Shown piece after piece: positions 18,123 to 27,561 of a stretch of 46,997 nucleotides of DNA; positions within the stretch are counted from its first letter, which is position 1, and every line of letters starts with the position of its first letter. The notes below the pieces were generated by a model. That model did no database searches. It was not told the DNA's origin and saw only the letters and a list, made by a program, of their open reading frames with translations. Origin of the DNA: Acidobacteriaceae bacterium (GTDB lineage: Bacteria > Acidobacteriota > Terriglobia > Terriglobales > Acidobacteriaceae); contig JASHNS010000052.1 of the NCBI GenBank assembly GCA_030041515.1, positions 1 through 46,997 on the forward strand, in the 5' to 3' direction. A program made the translations under genes and the position numbers.

Positions 18123-19514
18123 ATGGGAATTCTGATGCGCGGGGCAGGATTCAGCGCGCTCTTTGTGTTGGCTTCGGGAATCGCGTTGGGGCAGAGTGTT
18201 CCCAATGCGCCCGCGCCGCAGCAGCAACAGACCCAGGCGCCCGCGCCAAACGCACCGGCTCCCAGCGCGCCGGCGGCGAAGGCACCTCCGCTTTCGCAGT
18301 TGAAAAATAATATAGTTCCGGGCAAGGGCGCCGGGGTTCCCGACGACCAGAGCCTGGGTGCGGCCAGTGCTGGGCAGACCGCTCCGCAGGTGGAGAACGG
18401 CACGGTGCAGCAGCCGACCGTGGTGCAGGCACCGCAGGGGACCGAGCCCCCGGATCAGTTCCAGAAGACTCCGCCGGTGATTCTGAAGCCGGGGGAGACG
18501 CCGGAACAGCAGCCGGTCACGACGTTCCACGTGAGCACGACCGTGGTGGATGTACCGGTAACGGTGATGAACAAGCATCACCAGCTGATCGGCGGGCTGC
18601 CGTGGTGGCGATTCCGGGTGTATGAGGACGGCGTTCGGCAGCGAATCGCGTTTTTCAGCGCTGACGCTTACCCCATTTCCATCGCGCTGGTGATCGACGA
18701 TACATTGCCTGCGGACGTGATGCAGAAGGTGAACCAGAGCTTGTCGGCGATCGCCGGCTCGCTGACTCCGGCCGACACCATGGCGATTGTTACGTATGCC
18801 GAAACCGCTCCGGAGCTGGTGACGGATTTTACAGGGGCGGAGGGGGCGCGGCTGCCCGCGGCTCTGGCGATGGCGCAGAAGCCAGGGCAGGAGATGGGCG
18901 TTCCCGTGGTGGACGGGCCGTTTGCGGAAGGGCCGACGGTGAATGGACAGCCGGCGGATCCGACGCTGGAGCCGCAGCCAGGGAATATGAGTGGATTCCT
19001 TGTCCTGCCGCATGAGGCGCACCCGCTCAACGATGCGATTCTGTACGCCGCGGAGCAACTGGCGAGCCAGCCGCGCGGGCGTCGCCGGATCATCTACGTC
19101 GTCAGCGACGGCCGGAACGTCCGGAGCAAGGCGACTTACAAGGAAGTCGTCCAGTACCTGCTGACGAATAACATTTCGGTTTACGGAGCGGGAGTCGGCG
19201 ATGCTTCGCTGTGGGGCATCGGCTATCTGGACCGCAAGAAGATTCCGTTCCTGCAGCCGGATGATGTTCTGCCGCGCTATGCCGCAGAGACCGGCGGCGA
19301 CGTGCTGAACGAATTCAGCGAAGAGGGCATGCAGAATGCCTTCACGCAGATTGCGGCTTCGGTGCGAACGGCATACACCATCGACTACATCAGCCATCAA
19401 CCGACGCTGGGCGGCAACTACCGTCACATTGAGGTGCGTGTGGAAGGTATTCCGGACCTGATTGTGAACGCGAAGCAGGGGTACTACCCGACGCCGGCGC
19501 CGAACGAGTATTAG
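18123..19514 (+). CDS. Secreted VWA-like protein with a degenerate metal site
   Basis: The 463-residue product starts at an ATG preceded by GGGGAAG (18115-18121). An ATG at 18102 and an earlier one at 17979 are possible but less likely. A signal peptide (FSALFVLASGIALGQS) leads into a long Pro/Ala/Gln linker, then VVDVPVTVMNKHHQLIGGLPWWRFRVYEDG, as in the acidobacterial VWFA family. Where DxSxS should be, the sequence reads D192-D-T-L-P196, so the serines that help bind metal are missing. VVSDGRNVRSK stands at the later acidic loop. The C-terminus GNYRHIEVRVEG..VNAKQGYYP matches the family end. It is exported and likely non-metal-binding or divergent. Confidence 0.85.
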   Translation: MGILMRGAGFSALFVLASGIALGQSVPNAPAPQQQQTQAPAPNAPAPSAPAAKAPPLSQLKNNIVPGKGAGVPDDQSLGAASAGQTAPQVENGTVQQPTVVQAPQGTEPPDQFQKTPPVILKPGETPEQQPVTTFHVSTTVVDVPVTVMNKHHQLIGGLPWWRFRVYEDGVRQRIAFFSADAYPISIALVIDDTLPADVMQKVNQSLSAIAGSLTPADTMAIVTYAETAPELVTDFTGAEGARLPAALAMAQKPGQEMGVPVVDGPFAEGPTVNGQPADPTLEPQPGNMSGFLVLPHEAHPLNDAILYAAEQLASQPRGRRRIIYVVSDGRNVRSKATYKEVVQYLLTNNISVYGAGVGDASLWGIGYLDRKKIPFLQPDDVLPRYAAETGGDVLNEFSEEGMQNAFTQIAASVRTAYTIDYISHQPTLGGNYRHIEVRVEGIPDLIVNAKQGYYPTPAPNEY

Positions 19515-19527
19515 CTCTGGGCTGAAA

Positions 19528-19556
19528 CAGCCGGAGAGGCGGGGGCCGTCCGGCTG
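19528..19556 (+). terminator. Possible hairpin after the second VWA gene
   Basis: CAGCCGGA (19528-19535) pairs with TCCGGCTG (19549-19556) across 13 bases, 14 bases past the stop codon. There is no T-run, so terminator function is uncertain. Confidence 0.4.
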
Positions 19557-19690
19557 GATGCGGCTGGTATTCTGTCCTTTGCACGAACGTATCTCAGCAT
19601 CCGCATTCCGGATCGGAAAGAGCTTTCCAGCCGCACCGCTCCCTTTGCTTTCCTGACAAAGCTGCCGGAGCGGGCCACAGGCGGAATTTC

Positions 19691-21352
19691 ATGGCCGACG
19701 CAAAACTGCAAGTGATTCCTCTGGGGGGCCTGGGCGAGTTCGGGATGAACTGCCTGGCACTCCGTTATAAGGACGACATCGTTGTGATCGATGCCGGGCT
19801 GATGTTCCCGGAATCGGAGCTGCTGGGTGTCGACATCGTCGTCCCGGACATTACGTACCTCATCGAGAACAAGGACAAGGTTCGCGCGATTATCCTGACG
19901 CACGGGCACGAGGATCACATCGGCGGACTGCCGTGGATCCTTTCGGAGCTGAACGTGCCGGTGTACGGGACGGAGTTCACGCTGGCGTATGTGGAAGGGA
20001 AGCTGGAAGAGCATGCGCTGCTGGACGACTCAGAGCTGATCGAGATGGCCCCGGGCGCACGGTTCACGCTGGGGGCGTTTACGATCGAGCCAATCCGCGT
20101 GACGCATTCGCTGGTAGACTGCGTGGCGCTGGCGATCGAGACGCCGGTGGGGATTGTGGTCCACACCGGGGACTTCAAGATCGACCTTTCGCCGCCGGAC
20201 GGGAAGGCGTTCGATCTGCATCGGTTTGCGGAATTCGGGCAGCGCGGGGTGCTGGCGCTGCTGCAGGATTCGACGAACGTCGACCGGCCCGGATACACGC
20301 CGAGCGAATGGGCGGTGAAACCGCGCCTGGATGAGATTTTTTCGCGCACGAAGAAGAAGCTCTTCTTCAGCTGCTTCTCGTCGTCGATCTACCGGATTCG
20401 GATCGCGATGGAGCTGGCGCGGCTGCATGGGCGCAAGGTGGCGGTGGTGGGGCGGTCGATGCTGGAGTCGTCGGAGATTGCGCAGGATCTGGGCTACCTC
20501 GACATCCCGCCGGGGCTGCTGATCCACCCGGGGCAGATCGCCGATCATGCGCCGGAAGAGGTGATGGTGCTGATCAGCGGGACGCAGGGCGAGCCGATGT
20601 CGGCGCTGAGCCGGGCGGCGGTGGACAACCACAAGCACGCCCGCATCGCCGCTGGGGACACGGTGATTCTGAGCTCGCGCGTGATCCCGGGCAATGAGAA
20701 GTCGATCTTCCGGGTGATCGACCATCTGTGCCGCCGCGACGCCCACGTGATTTACGACGATGGGGCCTCGGGGCTGATCCACGTGAGCGGCCATGCGAGC
20801 CAGGAAGAGCAGCGGCTGATGATTAATCTGCTGCGGCCGAAGTTCTTCATTCCGATTCACGGCGATTACCGTCACCTGAAGAAGCACGCGGAAGTTGCGC
20901 AACGGCTGGGCGTGGTGGATCTCTCGCTCACCATCGAGAATGGCGACGTGCTGGAACTGGACAGGAACGACGCGCGCAAGGCAGGCAAAGTCACGGCGGG
21001 CCGGGTGTGCATCGATTCGGGTTCGACGGCGGATGTCGTCGAGGATCTGGTGATTCGCGACCGGCGGCATTTGTCGGAGGACGGGATTGTGCTGCCGATC
21101 CTGACGATCAATAAGCTCAGCGGCAAAGTGGAGCGCCAGCCGGAGCTGGTGAGCCGCGGGTTTGTGGGGGGCGAGCCGGACCTGATGGAAGGCGCGCGCC
21201 AGGTGGTGACGCAGACGCTCGACAACTCCAGCGCCGAAGAGAAGGCGGATTACGGGGTGATCAAGGAGAAGATCCGGATCGACCTGAAACGATATATCCA
21301 GAAAAACACGAGCCGGCGTCCGCTGATCATGCCGGTGATTCTGGAAATCTAG
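19691..21352 (+). CDS. rnj: Ribonuclease J
   Basis: This 553-residue metallo-beta-lactamase/beta-CASP nuclease processes and degrades RNA from 5' ends and internally. The metal-binding HGHEDHIGGLP is at H71-H76, with VTHS and VVHTGDFKID further on. The beta-CASP motifs HVSGHASQEEQ and PIHGDYRHLKKHAEVA follow. QDSTNVDRPGYTPSE and the C-terminal KIRIDLKRYIQKNTSRRPLIMPVILEI are characteristic of RNase J. The usual ASN(I/V)HR segment is replaced by F229-SSSIYR235. The ATG at 19691 opens with KLQVIPLGGLGEFGMNC, exactly the family start. A LolA-like gene begins 9 bases after the stop, so the two may share a transcript. Confidence 0.95.
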   Translation: MADAKLQVIPLGGLGEFGMNCLALRYKDDIVVIDAGLMFPESELLGVDIVVPDITYLIENKDKVRAIILTHGHEDHIGGLPWILSELNVPVYGTEFTLAYVEGKLEEHALLDDSELIEMAPGARFTLGAFTIEPIRVTHSLVDCVALAIETPVGIVVHTGDFKIDLSPPDGKAFDLHRFAEFGQRGVLALLQDSTNVDRPGYTPSEWAVKPRLDEIFSRTKKKLFFSCFSSSIYRIRIAMELARLHGRKVAVVGRSMLESSEIAQDLGYLDIPPGLLIHPGQIADHAPEEVMVLISGTQGEPMSALSRAAVDNHKHARIAAGDTVILSSRVIPGNEKSIFRVIDHLCRRDAHVIYDDGASGLIHVSGHASQEEQRLMINLLRPKFFIPIHGDYRHLKKHAEVAQRLGVVDLSLTIENGDVLELDRNDARKAGKVTAGRVCIDSGSTADVVEDLVIRDRRHLSEDGIVLPILTINKLSGKVERQPELVSRGFVGGEPDLMEGARQVVTQTLDNSSAEEKADYGVIKEKIRIDLKRYIQKNTSRRPLIMPVILEI

Positions 21353-21360
21353 AAGCGCGG

Positions 21361-22164
21361 ATGACCGCGCCGGATGGAAGTAGCGACTTGGACCCTAGAT
21401 CCTGCGTGAAGAGCGCACCGCTGTGGCTGTTCGCTCTCGTTCTCCCCGTCAGTTTCGCAGCGGCACAGAAATCGGATGCCGGGGTGGCGACAGGAGCACC
21501 CGCCGCCAGCGCAGCGCTCACAGCGGTCCGTGGGCATCTCGATGCGAGCGCGATCGTTGGGAAGATGGAGCAGGAAAACCGGCTCCGCGCCGCGGAGCTG
21601 GTTAGTTATACGGACCGGCGCCACTACACGGTCACCTATCACGGGTACGATCTGCATCTGGCAGCCAGCATGGTGGTGGAAGCGACGTACGACTCTCCTT
21701 CGACGAAGGAGTTCCACATCCTCTCAGAGAGCGGATCGAAACTCCTGGTCAACCACGTTCTGAAGAAGCTGCTGGAAGCGGAGCAGGAAGCGGCCGAGGA
21801 TCCAGGCGGAGCCCAGATCGACCAGGCGAACTACACTTTCACTTTGCTGGGGATGCAGAACACCGGCGGCCGGGCCTGCTATGTTCTGCGGGCGGAGCCC
21901 AGGTCCAACTCCCGCCTGCTGTTTCGCGGGCGCGTCTGGATCGACGCGAAGGACTTTGCGGTCTCGAAAGTCGAGGCAGAGCCAGCTGAGAATCCGTCCT
22001 TCTGGATCAGGGATACCCATATTCATCACGTCTACGGAAAGACGGGCCCATTCTGGTTTCCGGAAAGCGACAGGAGCGTGACCGATGTGCGGCTGGGGGG
22101 ATCGGCGGTGCTCACCATCGACTACGGCGTTTACCATCCTGTTTCCCGCAATCCAGGACGCTAA
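21361..22164 (+). CDS. LolA/RseB-like periplasmic lipoprotein-sorting domain protein
   Basis: The product is 267 residues, or 252 if translation begins at the GTG at 21406, which sits closer to the signal peptide (APLWLFALVLPVSFAAAQ). After an Ala-rich linker, DASAIVGKMEQENRLRAAELVSY resembles the N-terminal helix of outer-membrane lipoprotein-sorting (LolA/MucB-like) domains. GRVWIDAKDFAVSKVEAEPAENPSFWIRDT is the conserved strand pair. It should be exported and bind lipid or acyl chains. The start sits only 9 bases after the RNase J stop, within a small GCGCGG/CCGCGC stem. Function is inferred from fold resemblance only. Confidence 0.65.
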   Translation: MTAPDGSSDLDPRSCVKSAPLWLFALVLPVSFAAAQKSDAGVATGAPAASAALTAVRGHLDASAIVGKMEQENRLRAAELVSYTDRRHYTVTYHGYDLHLAASMVVEATYDSPSTKEFHILSESGSKLLVNHVLKKLLEAEQEAAEDPGGAQIDQANYTFTLLGMQNTGGRACYVLRAEPRSNSRLLFRGRVWIDAKDFAVSKVEAEPAENPSFWIRDTHIHHVYGKTGPFWFPESDRSVTDVRLGGSAVLTIDYGVYHPVSRNPGR

Positions 22165-22185
22165 ACTTCGGAGCCGCAAACCGGG

Positions 22186-23388
22186 TCAGGGGAGGGCGCG
22201 ACGGAGCACGGCGAGCGCTGTTTCGCGGGCCAGCCGCTCCGCGGTGCGAGGCCGGGTTCTGGCCGGCTTCCGCTGCCACTCGGCGATGGCCTGCTGATAG
22301 TGGACTCGAAGCAGGTCTGTAGCGTGATGCCAGGTTCGCTGTTGCACGTCTTCTCTGGCTCTGGCTCGAACGGCCTCCAGTTCCTCGCCGGAGGTCAGTG
22401 CGCGCCTGACGGCACGGGGCAGGCCGCCATGATCTGCCGGCTCGAACAGAAATCCGGTAACCCCATCTTCGACCGCGTCCGGAATGCCACCTGCCCGGCA
22501 CGCCACGACAGGACAGCCTGCAGCCATGGCTTCGAGGATGACCAGTCCCAGCGTCTCAGTCCGCGAGGGGATGACGAACAGGTCGGCAGACGCATAGGCG
22601 GCGGCGAGTTCCTCGCCCTGGAGATATCCGGCAAAATAGGTGCGGGTCCCTGCGAAGTGTTTCTCCAGGTGGAGGCGCTCCGGCCCGTCCCCGACGATGG
22701 CCAAACGCGCCTGCGGGAGAGCGGAGATGACGGCACGCAGGCTGGCAACATCCTTCTCGGCCGAAAGCCGACCGACATGAAGCAGCAGAGGGCCGGTGGT
22801 TTCCCCCTGACTGAGGCGGGCCCTCATCCGCGGGCAGCGTTTGGAGGGATGGAAGCGCTGGGCATCGACCGCTCGCTCCCACAGGGCGAGGTGCTCGATT
22901 CCGTGGGACTGCAGGTCGCGCATGGTCAGAGTGGACGTGCACAGATTGAGCTCCGCGCCGCGATGGCGCACACGCATCAGGCTCCAGACTGCTTCTTCGA
23001 GAAATCCGAGCCGGTAGTAGTGCACGTAGGCAGGCAGGTTTGTGTGGCAGGAAACAACGACCGGCACGCCCATGGCACGCGCGTAATAGAGGCCGCCGAT
23101 GCCGAGGAGGGAAGGCTCGAACAGGTGGAAGAGATCGGGCTGAAACTCCTCGAGGTGCTTACGCATGGAGGCGCGGGGCAACGCGACGCGCAGCTCCGGG
23201 TAAAGGGGGAAGCGCAGGGCCGGCATCCCGATCACAGGAGCTCCGAAGATCTCCGCAGGGCCACCCTGGGGAGCGAAGACCCGGACTTCGTCGCCGCGGG
23301 CCTGCAGGCAAGCGACCGTATTGAGGACCATAGTCACGATCCCGTCGATTTTCGGCAGAAACGTCTCGGTCACGATGGCAATTCTCAA
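22186..23388 (-). CDS. GT4 glycosyltransferase resembling SQD2/MgtA
   Basis: This is a 400-residue retaining glycosyltransferase. It starts at a TTG (read as Met in [17 protein letters not shown]) preceded by GAGGG about 10 bases upstream; a nearby ATG is out of frame. The N-terminal Rossmann half contains [21 protein letters not shown] and [18 protein letters not shown]. The C-terminal half contains [40 protein letters not shown] and the donor-site [21 protein letters not shown] (EX7E). The whole pattern is very close to plant and cyanobacterial sulfoquinovosyl transferase SQD2 and actinobacterial mannosyltransferase MgtA. It probably glycosylates diacylglycerol or another lipid at the membrane. 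No SQD1 partner is nearby, so the donor is undetermined. Confidence 0.85.
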   Translation of the reverse strand: MRIAIVTETFLPKIDGIVTMVLNTVACLQARGDEVRVFAPQGGPAEIFGAPVIGMPALRFPLYPELRVALPRASMRKHLEEFQPDLFHLFEPSLLGIGGLYYARAMGVPVVVSCHTNLPAYVHYYRLGFLEEAVWSLMRVRHRGAELNLCTSTLTMRDLQSHGIEHLALWERAVDAQRFHPSKRCPRMRARLSQGETTGPLLLHVGRLSAEKDVASLRAVISALPQARLAIVGDGPERLHLEKHFAGTRTYFAGYLQGEELAAAYASADLFVIPSRTETLGLVILEAMAAGCPVVACRAGGIPDAVEDGVTGFLFEPADHGGLPRAVRRALTSGEELEAVRARAREDVQQRTWHHATDLLRVHYQQAIAEWQRKPARTRPRTAERLARETALAVLRRALP

Positions 23389-23558
23389 GGCATGCCGGCC
23401 CTCAAACCGGCGCGTGACAAGTTCAGCTCCGTGGTCGCGTGCTTTTTCAACAACAGTGGAGATTCTGCCGCAATCTTACGTCTCCATCGCTTGTGCGTCC
23501 ATGCCTTTCCATGCGGTGCTACACTACCGGTTTCATCCGGGTCCCACCAGGAAAATCT

Positions 23559-26500
23559 ATGAACCTTTGCCGCCGCTTTCGCTTCGGGGCGTTCGCTGTG
23601 TTGTTCGCCTGTGTCTCCACGCTTGTTGCCTTCGCCCAGCAGGGCGCTCCGTCGAATGAACCGTATGCCGGACCTGCGGGTCCGCAGCAGGCGAACCGGG
23701 AGGGGCGCAGCGAGCTGCCGATGGTGGTCCGCAAGAGCATCGCATTCCGGGAGATTGGTCCTGCCGTCTCCGGCGGGCGCGTGACGGCGGTGGCGGGCGT
23801 TGCCGGCGATCCCGATATTTATTACGTGGGTGCGGCCGATGGCGGCGTGTTTCGCACCGATGACGGCGGGATGACGTGGAAGGCATACTTCCAGCACCAG
23901 CATGTCGCATCGATCGGTGCGCTGGCTGTAGATCCGCGGAATCCGGATGTGGTGTGGGTGGGCACGGGCGAGGCCAACGTGCGCAACGATGTGTCATTTG
24001 GCGACGGCGTCTACAAATCCACGGACGGCGGCAAGACGTGGGAGCATCTGGGGCTGGACCGGACCTTTCAGATTTCCGCGATTGCGATTGATCCGCTCAA
24101 TCCGGATACGGTCTTCGTCGCGGCGATGGGCAGCCCGTGGCAGGACAATGCGGAGCGGGGCGTGTTCCGCACGACCGACGGCGGCAAAACCTGGCAAAAG
24201 GTGCTCTACCTCGGCGCCGGCGTGGGCATCTCCGACCTGGCAATGAACCCGAAGAACCCGCAGATTCTTTTCGCCGGCGCGTACAAATACCGCAGGACGC
24301 CGTGGAGCTATTCAGAAGGCGGGCCGGAGGACGCAATCTATCGGTCGGTCGATGGCGGCAACACGTGGCAGCGGCTGATCGGGCATGGGCTGCCGACGCA
24401 GCCGGTCACGCGGATTGGCCTTGCAATCGCGCCGAGCATGCCGAACCGAGTTTATGCCGTGATCGGATCCACCGCAGGCGTTCTGTGGCGCTCGGATGAC
24501 AGCGGCGATCACTGGACGCTGGTGAGCAAAGACCAGGAAGTGGACTCGCGGCCGTTCTACTTCTCGCACCTTGCGGTTGATCCCAAAAACCCGGACAAGG
24601 TGTTCGCGCTCTCGAATGATTTTGAGCTTTCGACGGATGGCGGGCACAGCTTTCACGCGATCGCGCACCAGATTCATGTGGATAACCATGCCATCTGGAT
24701 CGACCCGGCGGGGAGCGGGCGCATCATCGAAGGCAACGATGGCGGCGTGACGATCTCGAATGACGGCGGGGCGCACTGGCGCTTTGTCGGCAACATCGCG
24801 ATCGGGCAGTTCTACCATGTGGCCGCGAGCGATGCCTGGCAGTATCTCGTTTGCGGGGGCTTGCAGGACAACAGCGGGTGGTGCGGACCGAGCCGCAGCA
24901 AGAATCCGTCGGGAATCCTGAGCCGGTCGTGGTTCTCGGTGAACGGCGGCGACGGCATCTTCACGGTTCCGGCTCCGGACAATCCGAACATCATCTACAA
25001 CAGCACGCAGAACAGTTCCATCGCCGTGTTCGATCGCGCCTCAGAACAGTCGCGCGACATCGAGCCGTATCCGCAGGACTTCACGGGCATGGGCGTCGCC
25101 GGACTGAGGTATCGCTTTGCGTGGGACGCGGCGTTTGCCATCAGCCCAGAGAATCCGGCGGTTCTCTACGTGGGTGGCAACGTGGTGTTTGAGAGCGAGG
25201 ACCACGGGCACACGTGGAAGCCGATCAGCGGGGACCTGACGCGCAATGACAAAGCGAAACAGCAGTCGTCGGGCGGCCCGGTGATCAAGGACAATTCAGG
25301 CGCCGAGGTGTACGACGCGATCCTCGTCATTGCCCCCTCACCGACGGATGCGAAGACGATTTGGGTGGGTACCGACGACGGCGAGGTGCAGGTGACGCGG
25401 GATGGCGGGGCGCACTGGAGCAACGTCACGGCCAATATTCCGAACCTGCCGGAGTGGGGACGCGTGGAAGCCATCGACGTCTCCGCGAAGAATCCTGGAG
25501 AAGCGTTCATCGCGGTGGATCGGCATTTCAGCGGAGACTTCAAGCCGTACCTCTTCCAAACGGCGAATTACGGAGCCTCGTGGCAATCGATCAGCGGCAA
25601 TTTGCCGGCGGATGTTTACGCGCATGTGGTTCGGCAGGATCTGCACAATCCTGGGCTTCTGTACGCGGGACTGGAAAATGGGCTGTATGTGTCGTGGGAT
25701 GGCGGGCAGCGCTGGTATCTCTTCGGGCTGGGGCTACCGAATGCGTCGGTGTATGACATTCAGCTGAGCGCGAAGGATAACGACCTGATCGTGGGGACTC
25801 ATGGGCGGTCGATCTGGATTCTCGACGACCTGACGCCGTTCGAGCAGTTCACGCCGCAGGTGGCCGGGGAGAGGGCACATTTGTTCGCACCGGAGCCGGC
25901 GCTGCGGTTCCAGCGGTACTCGCCGGTGGAAGAGCTGGGGGACAGTGCCTTCTATGGCAGGAATCCGCCGTATGGCGCGGTGCTGAGCTATTTCGTGGCG
26001 CCGGGCGTGAAGGGATCCGGCGAGCTGGTGATTACGAATGCGAAGGGGCAGGTGGTGCGCACGCTGAAGGGGACGCATCCGCTCATGCCGGGACAGGCGT
26101 TGCCGGGGGAATCGGATCTGCCTCCGGCGGCCACGATGGCTTCGCAGGCGGCCGCTCCGCAGCAGCCGGAACAGCAGGAGGCGAAGCCTGGGCAGCCGGC
26201 AGTGTCCACACAGACGCAGGAACAGCCTCCTTCGGAGAAGGCTGCCGCGGAGACGGCGCCGAAGACGGTACCCTGGGTTTCAACCGAGCCCGGACTGCAG
26301 CGCATCGTGTGGGATCTGCATGCCGATGGGCCGGTTCGGTGGAACAGCGGCAAGTCGTTTCTGAAGGGCCCGCGGTTCGGGCCGTTGGTGCCTCCAGGCA
26401 GGTATACGGCGGCGCTGACGATCGGCGGTCAGACGGTGAAGCAGACGATCGAGGTGGTGAACGATCCATCCTCGACGGGGACACTGGCGGAGATTCAGCA

Positions 26501-26957
26501 GCGCTACGACGCGGCTGAATCCGCGATGCGCGAGCTGTCGCAGCTGGACAGCGCGCTGAACCGGCTCGACACCATTCACGGGCAGCTGGAGGCGCTGCGG
26601 GCGGCGGTGAAGGGCACATCCGACGAGAAGGCGGCCGGCGAAGCGATTGACGCGCTGGAGAAACAGAGCAAGACCGTGGAAGGGCAGATCACCAGCAATC
26701 CCGGTGCGGCGGAATCGACGCTGCGGGTCCCGGACCAGATCCACGAAAAGATCTTCATGATGATGTTCGAGCTGGAGGGCGAAGACGATGCACCGAGCGC
26801 GGCGATGCTGGCGCAGGAACAGCGCCTGCAGCCAGCGTATGAGGCGGCGATTCACGCCTTCAACGACTTTCTGGGGACGGATGTGGGGGCGTTCAACCGG
26901 AAGATGGCCGCGGAGAAGCTGACCGGGGTGGTCGCGGGGGAGACGCTGAAGCCATAG
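23559..26957 (+). CDS. Large secreted BNR/Asp-box repeat protein (sortilin-like, first copy)
   Basis: This 1132-residue exported protein starts at an ATG with AGGAAA upstream and a signal peptide (FGAFAVLFACVSTLVAFAQQ). Asp-box repeats of the SxDGGxTW type recur throughout the first 750 residues (TDDGGMTW, STDGGKTW, TTDGGKTW, SVDGGNTW, SNDGGAHW, TRDGGAHW), indicating beta-propellers like VPS10/sortilin and exo-sialidase folds. WILDDLTPFEQ closes the propeller. A region of Gln, Pro and Ala (around residues 850-900) leads into an FnIII-like domain with VPPGRYTAALTIGGQTVKQTIEV, then a helical C-terminal segment. Such proteins are often annotated glycosyl hydrolase, but no catalytic residues are evident. 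It is one of three related genes in this window. Confidence 0.88.
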   Translation: MNLCRRFRFGAFAVLFACVSTLVAFAQQGAPSNEPYAGPAGPQQANREGRSELPMVVRKSIAFREIGPAVSGGRVTAVAGVAGDPDIYYVGAADGGVFRTDDGGMTWKAYFQHQHVASIGALAVDPRNPDVVWVGTGEANVRNDVSFGDGVYKSTDGGKTWEHLGLDRTFQISAIAIDPLNPDTVFVAAMGSPWQDNAERGVFRTTDGGKTWQKVLYLGAGVGISDLAMNPKNPQILFAGAYKYRRTPWSYSEGGPEDAIYRSVDGGNTWQRLIGHGLPTQPVTRIGLAIAPSMPNRVYAVIGSTAGVLWRSDDSGDHWTLVSKDQEVDSRPFYFSHLAVDPKNPDKVFALSNDFELSTDGGHSFHAIAHQIHVDNHAIWIDPAGSGRIIEGNDGGVTISNDGGAHWRFVGNIAIGQFYHVAASDAWQYLVCGGLQDNSGWCGPSRSKNPSGILSRSWFSVNGGDGIFTVPAPDNPNIIYNSTQNSSIAVFDRASEQSRDIEPYPQDFTGMGVAGLRYRFAWDAAFAISPENPAVLYVGGNVVFESEDHGHTWKPISGDLTRNDKAKQQSSGGPVIKDNSGAEVYDAILVIAPSPTDAKTIWVGTDDGEVQVTRDGGAHWSNVTANIPNLPEWGRVEAIDVSAKNPGEAFIAVDRHFSGDFKPYLFQTANYGASWQSISGNLPADVYAHVVRQDLHNPGLLYAGLENGLYVSWDGGQRWYLFGLGLPNASVYDIQLSAKDNDLIVGTHGRSIWILDDLTPFEQFTPQVAGERAHLFAPEPALRFQRYSPVEELGDSAFYGRNPPYGAVLSYFVAPGVKGSGELVITNAKGQVVRTLKGTHPLMPGQALPGESDLPPAATMASQAAAPQQPEQQEAKPGQPAVSTQTQEQPPSEKAAAETAPKTVPWVSTEPGLQRIVWDLHADGPVRWNSGKSFLKGPRFGPLVPPGRYTAALTIGGQTVKQTIEVVNDPSSTGTLAEIQQRYDAAESAMRELSQLDSALNRLDTIHGQLEALRAAVKGTSDEKAAGEAIDALEKQSKTVEGQITSNPGAAESTLRVPDQIHEKIFMMMFELEGEDDAPSAAMLAQEQRLQPAYEAAIHAFNDFLGTDVGAFNRKMAAEKLTGVVAGETLKP

Positions 26958-27024
26958 GGAAATCGCAAAACACTCCTGCGAGGATGATGCGTGGTCCTTG
27001 AAGGTTCTTGGGGGCGATTTTCTT

Positions 27025-27561
27025 CTACTGGGCGGGCTGCCAGGTGAGGTCGACGCTGACGGGAATGCCGTTCTGGATGGGCATCATGAGAAATGAGGGT
27101 GGTGTGATCCTGAAATCGGTACAGGTCGCGGGGATGGTCCCCTTGATCTCAACGTCGTTGCCCTGCTGGGTGCGCTGAAACGGGACATCCTTATACTGGA
27201 CGGTTTGGCCGGCGAACTGAATGGTGAGATTGGCCTGGACCGTGGGCTGGTTGAGCTCTGACTGGGGCAGCTGGGTACGGACGACGACCATGGGATATTG
27301 CGCGCCGCGAACGATTTCGAGCATGTGGAGATCGCGGTTGGCGTCACCGGATTTGAAAGTGTTCAGCGGGACGGCAATGAGGAAGTCGCAGCTCCCGTTG
27401 CCGCACACGCCCTTGCCGCGGGCGTCGTGGCTGGTGCCCTCAGCAGTGTGCACGGGATGAACGATGTGCCAGGTGAGGCTGGACCTGACCAGCGCCCACT
27501 GGCTTTGTGCGTGAACCGGCAGAGAGGCGGCAGCAAGCAGCAAGGCAACAACGAACTTCAT
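27025..27561 (-). CDS. YceI-family periplasmic protein
   Basis: The 178-residue product starts MKFVVALLLAAASLPVHAQ (signal peptide), preceded by GGGAGC. The ATG overlaps the TGA of the upstream gene by one base. The body fits the YceI lipocalin-like barrel, which binds long isoprenoids: SSLTWHIVHPVHTAEGTS at the front, VPLNTFKSGDANRDLHMLEIV in the middle (the D-HM/L motif) and IKGTIPATCTDFRITPPSF near the end. One internal Cys pair (CGNGSC) is unusual. Its tight coupling to a His-rich four-helix membrane protein echoes the E. coli yceJ-yceI pair, in which YceJ is a cytochrome b561. Confidence 0.8.
   Translation of the reverse strand: MKFVVALLLAAASLPVHAQSQWALVRSSLTWHIVHPVHTAEGTSHDARGKGVCGNGSCDFLIAVPLNTFKSGDANRDLHMLEIVRGAQYPMVVVRTQLPQSELNQPTVQANLTIQFAGQTVQYKDVPFQRTQQGNDVEIKGTIPATCTDFRITPPSFLMMPIQNGIPVSVDLTWQPAQ

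Noticed and set aside
17886-19427. A 513-codon minus-strand frame opposite the second VWA gene
   Set aside because: It is Arg/His-rich with no domain, and the plus-strand VWA protein is clearly coding.
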